Below are positions 27,343 through 38,059 of a stretch of 64,000 nucleotides of DNA, in pieces (positions within the stretch are counted from its first letter, which is position 1; each line of letters starts with the position of its first letter). The DNA is taken from contig FLQS01000003.1 of NCBI GenBank assembly GCA_900078375.1, positions 22,041 through 86,040 on the forward strand, written 5' to 3'. This stretch comes from an uncultured Mycobacterium sp. (GTDB lineage Bacteria; Actinomycetota; Actinomycetes; Mycobacteriales; Mycobacteriaceae). The notes beneath the pieces are model-generated. The model was not told where the DNA came from. It was given only the letters and a program-made list of their open reading frames with translations, and made no database searches. Both the position numbers and the translations under genes were made by a program.

Positions 27343-29592
27343 CTAGCGGGCGTCGAAGTTGCGCAGCCGCAAGCTGTTCGAGACGACGAAGAACGACGAG
27401 AACGCCATCGCCGCACCCGCGATGAGCGGATTGAGCAGGCCCGCAGCGGCGATCGGGATGGCCGCCACGTTGTAGCCGAACGCCCAGAACAGGTTCGTCC
27501 GGATCGTGCGCATGGTGGCCTTGGCCAAGTCGAGTGCCTGCGGGACGATGTCGAGATCGTCGCGGACCAGGATGATGTCGGCGGCGCCGATCGCCACATC
27601 GGTGCCGCGCCCGATGGCCAGGCCGAGATCCGCCGACGCCAGTGCGGGGCCGTCGTTGATGCCGTCGCCCACGAAGCCCAGCTTGCGGCCGCCGGCGCGC
27701 AGCGCCTCGATGGCCGCGACCTTGCCATCGGGCAGCACCTCGGCGCGCACCTCGTCGATGCCGACCTGCGCTGCCACCGCGGCCGCGGCCGCGGCGTTGT
27801 CGCCGGTGAGCAGCACGGTGCGCAGGCCCCTGCGGTGCAGGGCCGCCACGGCATCGGCCGCGGACCCTTTCACCGCATCGGCCACGGCGATCGCCCCGCA
27901 TACCTGGCCGTCGACTGCGACGAAAACGACTGTTTCACCGCGAGATTCACCGCTGCGGCGGGCCGACTGCAGACGATCGGCCACCTCGGCCTGCCCCGCG
28001 GCCCACGACGGGCGCCCGACCACCACGCGATGGCCGGACACTTCTCCGGTGACCCCGCGTCCGGCGTGGGCACGGAAGTCCTCCACCGGGCGGCGCTCGT
28101 CGGTTGCGGTGGCGATGGCGACGGCCACCGCGTGTTCAGAGGCCACCTCGACGGCAGCGGCCAGTGTGAGGACCTCGTCGGGCTGCCAGCCGTCGGCGGC
28201 GGTCACCTCGGTGACCGCCAGGTGGCCCGTCGTCAGGGTGCCGGTCTTGTCGAACACCACGGTGTCCACCCCGCGGATCGCCTCGAGCGCGCGGTAGCCC
28301 TTGAGGAAAATGCCGAGCTGCGCGCCGCGTCCGGAGGCCACCATCATCGCTGTCGGGGTGGCCAGCCCCAGTGCGCAGGGGCACGCGATCACCAGCACAG
28401 CCAGCGCCGACGAGAACGCCTGGTCGGCGTCGGCTCCGGCCAGCAGCCACCCCGCCGCGGTGAGCGCGGCGATCAGGAACACCGCGGGCACAAAGATCCC
28501 GGCGATCCGGTCGGCCAGCCGTTGGGCGTCGGCCTTCTGCGCCTGCGCTTCTTCGACCAGGCGCACCATTCCGGCGAACTGGGTATCGGCCCCCACTGCG
28601 GCGGCCTCGACGATGAGCCGGCCGTCCAGCACGACCGTCCCGCCGATCACCGGCCCGCCCGGATGGGCGCGTGACGGTGTGGCTTCGCCCGTCATCGCAC
28701 TCATATCGATGGCGGCGCTGCCCTCGACCACCAAGCCGTCGGCGGCGATGGTCTCGCCGGGCCGCACGACGAACCGCTGCTGTTCTTTGAGTTCGTCTGC
28801 CGGCAGCACCATTTCGCTGCCGTCAGCCAGCAGCACCGACACATTTTTGGCGCTCAGCGCCGCCAAGGCACGCAGCGCGCTGCCCGCTCGTGACTTGGCC
28901 CTGGCCTCGAAATACCGGCCGGCCAGGATGAACACCGTCACGCCTGCGGCGACCTCGAGATAGATGGCATCGCTGCCCATCAGGGCCTGCCAGATGCCGT
29001 GGACCTGCCGGTCGTGGTGACCGAAGAAGATCGTGTACAGCGACCACAGGGTGGCCGCGGTGACGCCAACCGAGATCAGTGTCTCCATGGACGCGGTGCC
29101 ATGGCGGGCGTTGCGCAGGGCCACCCGGTGGAACGGCCACGCCGCCCAGGTGACGATCGGTGCGGCCAGCGCCGTCAGCACCCATTCCCAGCCGATGAAC
29201 CGGGTGTCCGGGACGACGGCGAACATCACCGACAGGTCGGCCAGCGGCACGAACAACACCGCAGCGAGAGCAAGCCTGCGCAGCAGGTTGCGGGCCAGCT
29301 TGTCGTCGGGGTCCACCTGCTCGGCCGGCGACGCCGAGCGTGGGGCCGCGTCGTAACCTGCCTTGCGGATCACCGCGCACAGATCCTCGGCGGGAATCGA
29401 TTCGGGGGCGTCGACACTGGCCACCCGGGTGGCGAAGTTGACCGAGGCCCGGACGCCGTCAAGCTTGTTGAGCTTGGTCTCGACCCGGGCGGCGCACGCC
29501 GCGCAGGACATCCCCGAGACGTCGAATTCGACGCGGTGCGAGACGCCCGGCGCGTTCGAGGCGGTCGGACCGCCCACGACCGATGCCGTCAT
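27343..29592 (-). CDS. Copper-translocating P1B-type ATPase (CtpA/CtpB family)
   Basis: The 749-residue ATPase has an N-terminal HMA domain with C30-A-A-C33, transmembrane helices, the actuator motif TGEATP, the copper-site motif ACPCALGLA, the phosphorylation loop DKTGTLTTG and the hinge [12 protein letters not shown]. These features place it in the Cu(I) CtpA/CtpB group. ATG 29592 follows AAGGAGGGCG. It is divergent from sigC with 135 bases between. In M. tuberculosis ctpA is next to an anti-sigma-like gene and ctpB next to the CopD-CtaG gene, both found in this window at 10-14 kb. Confidence 0.93.
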   Translation of the reverse strand: MTASVVGGPTASNAPGVSHRVEFDVSGMSCAACAARVETKLNKLDGVRASVNFATRVASVDAPESIPAEDLCAVIRKAGYDAAPRSASPAEQVDPDDKLARNLLRRLALAAVLFVPLADLSVMFAVVPDTRFIGWEWVLTALAAPIVTWAAWPFHRVALRNARHGTASMETLISVGVTAATLWSLYTIFFGHHDRQVHGIWQALMGSDAIYLEVAAGVTVFILAGRYFEARAKSRAGSALRALAALSAKNVSVLLADGSEMVLPADELKEQQRFVVRPGETIAADGLVVEGSAAIDMSAMTGEATPSRAHPGGPVIGGTVVLDGRLIVEAAAVGADTQFAGMVRLVEEAQAQKADAQRLADRIAGIFVPAVFLIAALTAAGWLLAGADADQAFSSALAVLVIACPCALGLATPTAMMVASGRGAQLGIFLKGYRALEAIRGVDTVVFDKTGTLTTGHLAVTEVTAADGWQPDEVLTLAAAVEVASEHAVAVAIATATDERRPVEDFRAHAGRGVTGEVSGHRVVVGRPSWAAGQAEVADRLQSARRSGESRGETVVFVAVDGQVCGAIAVADAVKGSAADAVAALHRRGLRTVLLTGDNAAAAAAVAAQVGIDEVRAEVLPDGKVAAIEALRAGGRKLGFVGDGINDGPALASADLGLAIGRGTDVAIGAADIILVRDDLDIVPQALDLAKATMRTIRTNLFWAFGYNVAAIPIAAAGLLNPLIAGAAMAFSSFFVVSNSLRLRNFDAR

Positions 29593-29727
29593 CGCCCTCC
29601 TTGGCTCAGATTCGTACCCGAGGGAACAGTCGGCTGCGGAGGCCGTCGGGTTCCCGGCCTCCCAAAATACGCTCCGCCGTACACCTGGGGATGTGCCGCA
29701 TCCGGTGATCCCCTAGTCTCACTGAGC

Positions 29728-30279
29728 GTGAGCGAACGCGACGACGACCAGGTGACCGTGCTCGCCCTGGCCGCCGGGCGGGGCGATTCGGCCGCGCTCG
29801 AAGCGTTCATCAAGGCCACTCAGCGCGATGTCTGGCGCACCGTCGCATTCCTGGGTGATCCCGGTCACGCCGACGACCTCACCCAGGAGACTTTTCTGCG
29901 CGCCCTGGGCGCGCTGCCCCGGTTCTCCGGCCGCTCGTCGGCGCGTACCTGGCTGATGACGATCGCCCGCCGGGTTGTGGTCGACCAGATCCGCCGCAAT
30001 CAGGCCCGGCCGCGCACCGCCTCGGCGATCGACCTTGATCAGGTGCTCGACACCCGACCCAGCGCCGCCCGGTTCGAGGACATCATCGAGATCAGGATGC
30101 TGCTCGACGGGCTGGATGCCGACCGTCGCGACGCCCTGATGCTGACCCAGGTGCTCGGGCTGTCCTACGCCGAGGCCGCCGAGGTGTGCGGGTGCCCGGT
30201 CGGCACGATCCGCTCCCGCGTGGCGCGAGCCCGCGAGGATCTGATCAGCGCCGCCCGACGCGACGACGAGGTGGGTTGA
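29728..30279 (+). CDS. sigC: ECF-type RNA polymerase sigma factor SigC
   Basis: The 183-residue protein matches SigC closely: ALEAFIKATQRDVWR, ADDLTQETFLRALGALPRFSGRSSARTWL (region 2) and LSYAEAAEVCGCPVGTIRSRVARARE (region 4). GTG 29728 gives the standard length. There is no adjacent anti-sigma gene; a ZAS-type candidate lies at 10361-11068. The divergent neighbour is a copper ATPase, in keeping with reported links between SigC and copper in mycobacteria. Its stop directly abuts the stop of zwf. Confidence 0.92.
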   Translation: MSERDDDQVTVLALAAGRGDSAALEAFIKATQRDVWRTVAFLGDPGHADDLTQETFLRALGALPRFSGRSSARTWLMTIARRVVVDQIRRNQARPRTASAIDLDQVLDTRPSAARFEDIIEIRMLLDGLDADRRDALMLTQVLGLSYAEAAEVCGCPVGTIRSRVARAREDLISAARRDDEVG

Positions 30280-31794
30280 TCAGCTCTCGGGCTTCTTCTC
30301 CCGCCAAGCCCGTTCGAAGGGAAGCCGCCACGCATTCGGAGCGATGAGTTGATGGATGGCATTGGGTCCCCACGTGCCGACCGGGTAGCTCTTGACCGGC
30401 GGCGGGTCCTCCAGAAGTTGCGCCGAGCGGTCCCAGAGTGACTCGATGCCTTCGGCCGTGGTGAACAGGGTGTGGTCGCCCCGCATCGCGTCCAGGATCA
30501 ACCGTTCGTAAGCCTCCAGCACGTCGCCCTGGGAATCGGTCTCCTGGGTGGAGAACTGCATGGAGAGCTTGTCGAGCTTCATGCCCGGCCCGGGGCGCTT
30601 GCCGTAGAACGACAGCGACACCTTGGAACTGTCGGCCAAGTCGAAGGTGAGGTGGTCGGGTCCCTGCGAGCCGACCCCGGAACCGGCGGGGAACATCGTG
30701 CGCGGCGCCTCCTTGAACGCGATGGAAATGATCCGCTGACCCTCCGCCATCTTCTTACCGGTCCGCAGGTAGATCGGCACCCCGGCCCAGCGCCAGTTGT
30801 CGATACCGACCTTGAGGGCGATGAACGTCTCGGTGTCGGAATCCTTTGCGACCCCGGCCTCTTGGCGATAGCCCGTGTACTGGCCGCGGACCACGTCGTC
30901 GCAATGGATCGGCAGCATGGACCGGAAGACTTTGTTTTTCTCCTCGCTGATCGCGCGCGGCTCCAGCGCGGTCGGCGGCTCCATCACCACGAAGGCCATC
31001 ACCTGCAGCAGGTGGGTGACGACCATGTCCTTGTATGCGCCGGTGCTCTCGTAGAAATTCGCACGCTCGTCAAGGCCGAGGGTCTCCGGGATGTCGATCT
31101 GAATGTGATCGATGAAGTTGCGATTCCAGATCGGCTCGAAGAGCCCGTTGGCGAACCGGAACGCCAGAATGTTCTGGGCGGCCTCCTTGCCGAGGAAATG
31201 GTCGATGCGGAAGATCTGTCGCTCGCGGAACGTCTCGTGCACGAAGTCGTTGAGCTCGATCGCGCTGGCGAGGTCGGTACCGAAGGGTTTCTCCATCACC
31301 ACTCGCGACCGCTCGACGAGCCCGGCCTCTTTGAGCATGGTGATGACCGCCTTGGCGGCCTTGGGCGGCACCGAAAGGTAGTGCAGCCTGTGCACGTACG
31401 GGCCGAGTTCGGCTTCGGCGTCGGCCACTGCGGCGGCCAGCGCGGCCGGACCGGCACCCTGCGGGACGTAGGTGACCCGGCTGGCGAAGTTGGCCCACTG
31501 CTCGTCGGTCAGTTTGTGGGTGCCGAAGTCTTCGACGGCCTTTCTGGTGATCGTGCGGAACTCGTCGTTGGTGAACTCCTCGAGCGAGGTGCCGACCACC
31601 CGGATCTCGGGCGCGAGCGCCGACTGCACGAGATAGGCCATCCCGGGTACCAGCTTGCGCTTGGCGAGATCGCCTGTCGCCCCGAAGAGCACGATGGCGT
31701 GGGGTTCGAGGCTCTCGGCGTCATTACGGTGCGGACGAGCGCCTGCTGCCGGGTAAGCGATGGTCTGCAACTTGTCGGTGGCCACACCGGGCAT
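30280..31794 (-). CDS. zwf: Glucose-6-phosphate 1-dehydrogenase
   Basis: The 504-residue enzyme oxidises glucose-6-phosphate to 6-phosphogluconolactone. NADP binding is shown by LFGATGDLAKRKL and the active site by RIDHFLGKE. ATG 31794 (MPGVATDKLQ) is preferred over an in-frame TTG 12 bases upstream. It stands apart from the usual tal-zwf-opcA cluster, so it is likely a second G6PDH or a relocated copy. It converges with sigC. Confidence 0.92.
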   Translation of the reverse strand: MPGVATDKLQTIAYPAAGARPHRNDAESLEPHAIVLFGATGDLAKRKLVPGMAYLVQSALAPEIRVVGTSLEEFTNDEFRTITRKAVEDFGTHKLTDEQWANFASRVTYVPQGAGPAALAAAVADAEAELGPYVHRLHYLSVPPKAAKAVITMLKEAGLVERSRVVMEKPFGTDLASAIELNDFVHETFRERQIFRIDHFLGKEAAQNILAFRFANGLFEPIWNRNFIDHIQIDIPETLGLDERANFYESTGAYKDMVVTHLLQVMAFVVMEPPTALEPRAISEEKNKVFRSMLPIHCDDVVRGQYTGYRQEAGVAKDSDTETFIALKVGIDNWRWAGVPIYLRTGKKMAEGQRIISIAFKEAPRTMFPAGSGVGSQGPDHLTFDLADSSKVSLSFYGKRPGPGMKLDKLSMQFSTQETDSQGDVLEAYERLILDAMRGDHTLFTTAEGIESLWDRSAQLLEDPPPVKSYPVGTWGPNAIHQLIAPNAWRLPFERAWREKKPES

Positions 31795-31893
31795 GATCGC
31801 ACCCAAAGATGGCCAGTGCTACTTCTCGTCGGTCCGGGCCTGGGTGCTCGGCATGGTGTGGGCCCTGCGCCGCCTACCGCGCCGATCAGGGGG

Positions 31894-32742
31894 CTAGGCC
31901 CGCTTGGTCGCCGTGATGAGCAGATACTCCGCCGAATAGGCGGTGCGTCCCGGTTCCGTCGACAGGTTCCATGCATCGAGGAAGGCCAGGAAATCCCGAT
32001 CCAGATCGGCAGTCCGCTCAGGCCGATCCTGGTTGAAGTTGTACACCGCAATAGTCGGACCGTAGTTGCGCTTCCAGTATTCACGGAACTCGATCGGGCT
32101 CGGGCTGTGCTCGATGAGAACCGACTGCCGCCGGAGGGTGAGGTCGACGACTCTGTCGCCGAACAACTCTCGCACGTGATCCTCGTTGCCCCACAGCGGT
32201 GCGGGTTGGGCACCCGGCGGCAGCGGTGCGGCATACGGCTTCATCGTGGCGAACAACTGGCCGATGAAACCCTGGGGTGTCCAGTTGATCATCGCGATCG
32301 TCCCGCCCGGGCGGCATACTCGCACCAGCTCGTCGGCGGCCGCCTGGTGGTGCGGTGCGAACATCGCACCAAGACAGGACGTCACGACATCGAAGCCGTT
32401 GTCGGCAAACGGAAGTGCCTCCGCATCTGCCTCCACCCACTCCAGCTCGACACCACGGGTGGCGGCGATGTGCCGCCCTTCGTCGAAGAGCTCTGGGGTG
32501 AGGTCGCTGGCGGTGACGGTCGCGCCGGTCGCGGCGGCGGGAATCGCGGCATTGCCGGAACCTGCACCCACGTCGAGGACCAGCTGCCCGGGCCGGACCC
32601 CGGCCGCCGCGACCAGCTCGGGTCCCAGAGCCGGGATCAGCTCGGCGGCGACAGCCGGGTAGTCGCCGGACGCCCACAGCGCCCGGTGCTTGGCCTTCAG
32701 CGCTCGATCAGTCGAATTATCCTGTCGTTCTGCAGTGTTCAT
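31894..32742 (-). CDS. SAM-dependent methyltransferase (class I, UbiE/ArsM-like)
   Basis: The 282-residue protein has a SAM site in VLDVGAGSGNAAIPAAATGA, post-I DLTPELFDEG, and motifs EALPFADNGFDVVTSCLGAMFAPH and VCRPGGTIAMINWTPQGF. This fits the methyltransferase type 11 group; the substrate is unknown. ATG 32742 has AAAAGGAG overlapping the stop of the PGRS gene, so it is translated as the second gene of that transcript. The 99 bases to zwf hold nothing recognised. Confidence 0.85.
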   Translation of the reverse strand: MNTAERQDNSTDRALKAKHRALWASGDYPAVAAELIPALGPELVAAAGVRPGQLVLDVGAGSGNAAIPAAATGATVTASDLTPELFDEGRHIAATRGVELEWVEADAEALPFADNGFDVVTSCLGAMFAPHHQAAADELVRVCRPGGTIAMINWTPQGFIGQLFATMKPYAAPLPPGAQPAPLWGNEDHVRELFGDRVVDLTLRRQSVLIEHSPSPIEFREYWKRNYGPTIAVYNFNQDRPERTADLDRDFLAFLDAWNLSTEPGRTAYSAEYLLITATKRA

Positions 32743-32755
32743 GGTCTATCTCCTT

Positions 32756-34336
32756 TTATCGGGTAGGCCCGTTCGGGCCATTGCTGCCGTTTCGCGTACT
32801 GCCGGTCCCGCCGGTGCCCCCGTTGCCGCCTGGGCTGCCGGGCCCACCGGGTCCGCCGTTGCCGCCGAAGCCACTGCCGACGTTGGCGTTGCCGTTACCG
32901 GCGTTGCCGCCGTCGCCGCCTTTGCGCCCAGGTGCGCTCACCCCTCCGACGCCGCCGTTGCCGGCCTTGGCCGTGCCATTGCCGGTATCGGCCCCTCCAC
33001 CGGCGCCGCCATTTCCGCCGGCCCCGGTGAATACACCTCCGTCACCGGCGTTACCGCCATTGCCCGCGTCGGCATCGCCCTTACCGGTTACCGCAGCTCC
33101 TGCATCGCCACCTTTGCCTCCGTTACCGGAGAATCCGGCGTCACCACCGTCGCGGCCGTTGCCAGCCTTGACGTAGCCCTTCTCGGTGCGGGCCTCGCCA
33201 CCGTCGCCGCCGGCACCACCGTTGCCGAACGCCCCGCTGTTGCCGCCGTAACCACCGAAGCCGCCAAACGCGTTGCTCTCTCGGCTGTTTGCAATGCCGC
33301 CGGTGCCGCCGTCACCGCCGTCGCCGGTGAACGCACCACCCGCACCGCCGGAGCCGCCATCGCCCCCGACTGCCGGCCCCGCGAAACTGGACCCGATACC
33401 GCCCGCACCGCCGGCGCCACCGTTGCCCATCAGTCCGCCGTCGCCACCATCGGCTCCAGTTCCGCCGTGAGCCACACCCTCCAGTGCTGCCGCACCGCCG
33501 CCCGCACCACCGGCGCCTGCGTCGCCACGTAGCCACCCTGAATTACCGCCCTTGCCGCCGTAACCGCCTACGGCGTTGCCCGTTCCGAGATTACCGGCGA
33601 GCCCACCGGCGCCTCCCGCTCCCCCGGTGCCGAACAGTCCGGCGTTTCCACCCGTACCGCCGTCTCCCGCGTTCACGTTTTCGGGAGTGTTCTTCACCAG
33701 CTCGCCACCCGCGCCGCCGGCTCCGCCGTTGCCGAACAGCCCTGCGTCACCGCCGTTTCCACCCGTCTTACCGGGTAGCGCGTCGCCGCCCCGGCCACCG
33801 TTACCGAAGAGCAGGCCGCCGTTGCCGCCATCCTGGCCAGGCGCGCCGTCGGCACCGTCGCCCATGAGCAGGCCGCCGTCTTGGCCGGGCTCCACACCGT
33901 TGCCGATCAGCCAGCCGCCCGGGCCGACAATCGGGCGCATGCCGGGTGTCAGAGTCATCACGCGGGTAACCGGTACCTGAATTTCGTTGTCCGCCAACGT
34001 CGTCGTATTGCGTCGCGGTGGCGCCGCAGTGCGCGAAAGGGTCAAGGGCGTGAAGACCAGCTGCGCATGGGGCATCACCACGCTGCGGCGAGTCGATCGC
34101 TGGCTCGCAGGCGCGTCCGCACCGCGCGCTGCACGCGGTGTGGGCTGCGTGGCCTGTGTGCTCATTGCACGCGCCACGGTCCTCGACCGCGAAGCATGCG
34201 GGATCGCCGCTACCGCGAGGTCGACACCGGCCCGGACGGCGGGCGTGTTCACCGGTGTGGTGTGGCCGGTCAGGGTCGCGGTCCCCACCCCGAGAGCTAC
34301 CGCGAGCGCTCCGACGCGTCCGATGCATTCGGTCAT
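32756..34336 (-). CDS. PGRS-repeat protein with signal peptide and no PE domain
   Basis: The 526-residue protein opens with a Sec-like signal ([17 protein letters not shown]), then a Ser/Thr/Arg/Pro-rich linker to about residue 137. From [10 protein letters not shown] (138-147) to the end it is a Gly/Ala/Asn PGRS array with repeats such as [25 protein letters not shown] and GGNGGDGG. The first 110 residues show no PE motif. In tuberculosis-complex species PGRS arrays normally follow a PE domain and use ESX-5; this one would use Sec or another route. It lies between a SARP-type regulator upstream and a methyltransferase 13 bases downstream, all on the same strand. Confidence 0.82.
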   Translation of the reverse strand: MTECIGRVGALAVALGVGTATLTGHTTPVNTPAVRAGVDLAVAAIPHASRSRTVARAMSTQATQPTPRAARGADAPASQRSTRRSVVMPHAQLVFTPLTLSRTAAPPRRNTTTLADNEIQVPVTRVMTLTPGMRPIVGPGGWLIGNGVEPGQDGGLLMGDGADGAPGQDGGNGGLLFGNGGRGGDALPGKTGGNGGDAGLFGNGGAGGAGGELVKNTPENVNAGDGGTGGNAGLFGTGGAGGAGGLAGNLGTGNAVGGYGGKGGNSGWLRGDAGAGGAGGGAAALEGVAHGGTGADGGDGGLMGNGGAGGAGGIGSSFAGPAVGGDGGSGGAGGAFTGDGGDGGTGGIANSRESNAFGGFGGYGGNSGAFGNGGAGGDGGEARTEKGYVKAGNGRDGGDAGFSGNGGKGGDAGAAVTGKGDADAGNGGNAGDGGVFTGAGGNGGAGGGADTGNGTAKAGNGGVGGVSAPGRKGGDGGNAGNGNANVGSGFGGNGGPGGPGSPGGNGGTGGTGSTRNGSNGPNGPTR

Positions 34337-34394
34337 GCGACGACCATGCGCGCGGGGGTTTCCGCAAAGGTGAAACGATCGTGAAATCCGCAGG

Positions 34395-37265
34395 TCAGGA
34401 GCTGAAGCAGCGCAGGCTGGCCCGCGCCCGCGCGACGGCGTCGGCTCCGCTCAGTGCCTCAGCTCGCGGCGCGCCCAGACCTGTACCGAGCCTGACGATC
34501 TGAGTCTGGCTCAGCGGTGACGGCTTACCCGCATCGACCAGTGCGTGGTGCAGAACGGCGGCATCCTCATCGGCGCCGAGGCGAACCAGCAAACGCGTCA
34601 CATAACGCAGATTGAGCCACTGCTGGCTCCAATCCCCCACCCTGTCCCAATGATCGAGCACGGCAATGAAATCGCGTGCCGCCGTGTTCGGATCGCCGTG
34701 GACCGCCCGGGTGGACGCTGCCTCCATCAACGCGATGCCGTGCCACCAGAAGTTGTGCGCCGAGGCCGCCAGCTCGGCCGCCTCGTCGAACAGGGCAAGT
34801 GCCCGATCCGGCTGAGACTTCTTGAGCACCAGACCCAATGCGTAGTCGGCCATCGACCGTGCGGTTGGGTTGGCGGTCGCCTCGGCGACCGTGCGCGCCT
34901 CCTCGGCCGCCCGCAGACCGCTGTCCGGGTTCCGCAGTGCCGCGTGGCAGATCGCCACGTAGAACAACGTCCACACCAGCCGAATGGGGTCGTCGTCGCG
35001 GCGGGCCCGGCTGACTTCGGCGTCGTAGTGACGCAACGCGTCTGTTGGGTTGCCTTCGTAGAGGGCGACGTCGGCCAGCACGTCGCCGGGATAAGCGATC
35101 CGACCGGTACCGCGACTCGGGACCCGGCCATCCGCGCGCACCGCCAATGCCCGCGCCCTGACGTGGTCGGCCTGATTCCAGGCCGCCCGCGCGGCGTACC
35201 CGGCTGTGGCGGCGAACAAGGGGTGGTCCGCCGGTGCGTGGTCCAGGAGACGCTGTGCCCACCCGCCGGGCTCGAAGCCGATGCGCAGGTGGACCGGCTC
35301 GGGCAGCGATGTCACCAGCCGCATCGCCCGGTCGACATCGCCGTCGGCCATCGCGCACTCGAACGCGGCCCGCAGATTGTCATAATCGGGCAATATCCTT
35401 TCGGCCCAGGCCTTTTCATCCTGGGTGTGCATGCCCGCAGCGGCTCGCTCGGCGAGCCCGGTGAAGTAGACCGAATGCCGGGTGGCGTACGTTTCGCTGA
35501 TCCCGTTCTCTCGCAGCTTGTCTCGGCCGAAAGCACGCAGCATCTCCAGCATGGCGAAGCGAGACGAGTCGGGCCCGGAACGTGCCACCACCATCGACTT
35601 GTCGACCAACCCGCTGAGTAATTCCAGGGTGTCGTCCTCGGACGCACCGTCAGGCGAGCACACCCCGTGCGCCGCTGCGAGGTCGAACCCGCCCACGAAC
35701 ACCGACAGCCGAGTGAAGAGCTCCTGCTCGTCGTCGGCGAGTAAGCGGTAGGACCAATCGATGGTTGCGGTCAGGCTCTGATGTCGGGGATGGGCACTGC
35801 GCACCCCGCCACTGAGCAGCCTCAGCCGATCCAGCCGCCGGGCCACGTCGAGACTGCTCATCGCCCGCATCCGCGCAGCGGCCAGCTCAATCGCGAGCGG
35901 CAGACCGTCGAGGCGGCGGCAGATCTCGGCGACCGCGCCGACCGGCTCGCGGTCAGGATCGAAATCCGGGCGTCCGGCCCTGGCCCGGTCGACGAACAAT
36001 TCGGTGGCCTCGGCCGCGCCCAGCGGCGGCACCGACACGATGCGCTCTCCCTCGACACCGAGCGCCTCCCGACTGGTGACCAGCAGCGACACCCGCGGGC
36101 AGTGCCGGACAATCTGGTCGATCAGCCGCGCGGCGTCGTCCAGAACGTGTTCGCAGTTGTCGATCAGCAGCAGCACTTCCCGAGATCGCAGGTATTCGAT
36201 CAGCGTCGCGTCGATGCCCAGGCCCTGGCGCTGTTGCAGGCTCAGGGCCGCGGCCATCGCGTGCCCCACCGCCTCGCCGTCGTCGACCGGCGCGAGTTCG
36301 CACAGCCAGACCCCGTCAGCGAACCGCTGCTCGTCGCGCCCCGCGGCCTCCAACGCCAGCCGCGTCTTGCCGACACCCCCCACCCCGGTCAGCGTGACCA
36401 GCGGGCCCTCCCGCAGTGCCTTGCCGGCGGCGGCGATCTCCTGTTCGCGGCCGATGAAACGCGTCGCCCGTCGCGGCAAGCCGGCATGCGGGCGGGTCCG
36501 CACCGGCCGCGGCGCCACCTCGGCGGGCACCCCGTCCTCGCCGTCGAGGATCTTCTGGTGGATCTCGCGCAATGACGGGCCCGGGTCGACGCCGAGTTCG
36601 TCGACGAGCCGCTCCCGCATCCGACGGTAGGTGTCGAGGGCCTCGGCCTGCCGGCCGCTGCGGTATTGGGCAAGCATCAGCTGCCCGGCCAGCCGCTCGT
36701 CGAGCGAATGGGCCGCCAGCGCGGTGGTTAGTTCGCCCAGCAGCTCGTGGTGGCGCCCGGCGCGCAGCGCCGCGTCGTTACGGTCCAGCAGAACCGAAAG
36801 ACGTTCCACCTCAAGGGAACCCCGAATATCGAGGATCCACGGGGTGTCCAGCGCGGCGAACGGCTCACCGCGCCAGAGCGCGAGCGCCTCGTCGAACAGT
36901 GCCGTGGCCTCACTCGGATCGTCCGCCGCGCCGGCTTGGCCGGTCAGATGCCGGAAGAGATGCAGGTCGATGGACAGCGGGTCGGTGCTGAGCTGATAGC
37001 CACCCGGGCTGCGCCCGATGGTGACACCGTCCACCCCAGCAAGCAGACCGCGTAATCGGGACAGATAGCCCGCCAGTGCATTGCGGGCCCGCCGTGGGGG
37101 GTCGTCGGCCCACACCCGGTCCAGGAGTTGATCGACCGGGACCGACCGATTCACATCGACCAGAAGCGCGGCCAGGACACACCGCTGACGGGCGTGCCCG
37201 GGGTCGAGCGGCCGCTCATTTAGATGAACTTCGAGGTCACCCAGCAGGCGGAACCGCGCGCCCAT
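34395..37265 (-). CDS. SARP/AfsR-type regulator with BTAD, NB-ARC ATPase and helical repeats
   Basis: The 956-residue protein has an OmpR-type winged helix (about 1-95), a bacterial transcriptional activator domain (about 98-245), an NB-ARC/STAND ATPase with P-loop GVGGVGKT (294-301) and Walker [14 protein letters not shown], and a C-terminal region of TPR-like repeats. Such STAND regulators switch on ATP and ligand binding. A PGRS gene starts 58 bases downstream on the same strand and is a reasonable target or cotranscribed gene; this is inference. The frame is uninterrupted. Confidence 0.9.
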   Translation of the reverse strand: MGARFRLLGDLEVHLNERPLDPGHARQRCVLAALLVDVNRSVPVDQLLDRVWADDPPRRARNALAGYLSRLRGLLAGVDGVTIGRSPGGYQLSTDPLSIDLHLFRHLTGQAGAADDPSEATALFDEALALWRGEPFAALDTPWILDIRGSLEVERLSVLLDRNDAALRAGRHHELLGELTTALAAHSLDERLAGQLMLAQYRSGRQAEALDTYRRMRERLVDELGVDPGPSLREIHQKILDGEDGVPAEVAPRPVRTRPHAGLPRRATRFIGREQEIAAAGKALREGPLVTLTGVGGVGKTRLALEAAGRDEQRFADGVWLCELAPVDDGEAVGHAMAAALSLQQRQGLGIDATLIEYLRSREVLLLIDNCEHVLDDAARLIDQIVRHCPRVSLLVTSREALGVEGERIVSVPPLGAAEATELFVDRARAGRPDFDPDREPVGAVAEICRRLDGLPLAIELAAARMRAMSSLDVARRLDRLRLLSGGVRSAHPRHQSLTATIDWSYRLLADDEQELFTRLSVFVGGFDLAAAHGVCSPDGASEDDTLELLSGLVDKSMVVARSGPDSSRFAMLEMLRAFGRDKLRENGISETYATRHSVYFTGLAERAAAGMHTQDEKAWAERILPDYDNLRAAFECAMADGDVDRAMRLVTSLPEPVHLRIGFEPGGWAQRLLDHAPADHPLFAATAGYAARAAWNQADHVRARALAVRADGRVPSRGTGRIAYPGDVLADVALYEGNPTDALRHYDAEVSRARRDDDPIRLVWTLFYVAICHAALRNPDSGLRAAEEARTVAEATANPTARSMADYALGLVLKKSQPDRALALFDEAAELAASAHNFWWHGIALMEAASTRAVHGDPNTAARDFIAVLDHWDRVGDWSQQWLNLRYVTRLLVRLGADEDAAVLHHALVDAGKPSPLSQTQIVRLGTGLGAPRAEALSGADAVARARASLRCFSS

Positions 37266-37321
37266 CGTTCACTGCCTCCTCGCGCGCGGCAGCACCCGTG
37301 CACAGTTCACGGACTCCGAAT

Positions 37322-38044
37322 CTAGTCCAAGAAGCCGTGCAGTAGGGCGGCTGAGCCGGCAACGTGGGCCTGCATCGCGGTGCCCGCCGCATCGGGGTCA
37401 CCAGCCAGGATGGCGATGACGATCGTCTCGTGCTGCTCGTCGGAATGCGCGATATTGCGGCGCAGCAACGGAATCTGGTCCAGTAGGGCGTTGAGCCGCA
37501 TTCGGTTTTCGGCCACCAGCGGCACCAGCGATGGCGATCCGGCCGCCTCGGCGATCGCCAAGTGCAGCCTCGAGTCCAGCCGCCGATAATCATCGGCGCA
37601 CGCGCAGCGCACGTCGGTCAGCCGGGACCACAGCCCTTCCCGCTCAGTGGCGGTCAGCGTGCGGGTGGCGGCCAGCCGGGCCGCACCCACTTCGAGGATC
37701 TCCCGCAGCCGCAGCGCGTCGTCGATATCGGCGCGGCTGAACCGCACCACGCCTTCGGTCGGTGCGGGCAGCGACTCGGCCAGGAAGGTGCCGCCGTAGC
37801 GGCCGCGCCGCGACACCAGATAGCCGGCCTCGGCCAACGACTTGATCGCCTCCCGCACGGTGTCGCGGCTGACCCCGAGCCGAACCGCGAGTTCGCGTTC
37901 GGGCGGCAGCGATTCACCCGGTGTCAGCACACCGAGCTTGATCGTCTCCAGCAGCCGGCCAACGGTGTCCTCGAACGCGTTACCCAGACGCACCGGACGC
38001 AGCAGAGCCTCAGAGGCCTGCCGCGGTTCCGGAGCACCGGTCAT
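37322..38044 (-). CDS. FadR-subfamily GntR regulator
   Basis: The 240-residue protein has a GntR winged helix (LPPERELAVRLGVSRDTVREAIKSLAEAGYLVSRRGRYGGTF) and an FCD ligand domain with likely metal-binding residues in DDYRRLDSRLHLAIAEAAGS and HSDEQHE. It is the last gene of the glnA4-amidotransferase-aldehyde dehydrogenase-SDR run, 15 bases after the SDR, and probably controls that operon and the divergent permease in response to an amine or acid intermediate. Confidence 0.9.
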   Translation of the reverse strand: MTGAPEPRQASEALLRPVRLGNAFEDTVGRLLETIKLGVLTPGESLPPERELAVRLGVSRDTVREAIKSLAEAGYLVSRRGRYGGTFLAESLPAPTEGVVRFSRADIDDALRLREILEVGAARLAATRTLTATEREGLWSRLTDVRCACADDYRRLDSRLHLAIAEAAGSPSLVPLVAENRMRLNALLDQIPLLRRNIAHSDEQHETIVIAILAGDPDAAGTAMQAHVAGSAALLHGFLD

Positions 38045-38059
38045 GTTTGTTTGCGCTCC

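Noticed and set aside
29593-29727. CsoR-type copper operator between the ATPase and sigC
   Set aside because: Only a weak GGGGAT...ATCCCC and GGATG-N5-CATCC pairing are seen; no GC-rich palindrome of the CsoR kind.
30472-32766. Long plus-strand open frame opposite zwf and the methyltransferase
   Set aside because: Antisense to well-supported enzymes and without recognisable motifs.
32780-33960. Dense short repeats suggesting a CRISPR array
   Set aside because: Repeats are codon-based Gly-Gly-X units of the PGRS protein, not fixed direct repeats with unique spacers.
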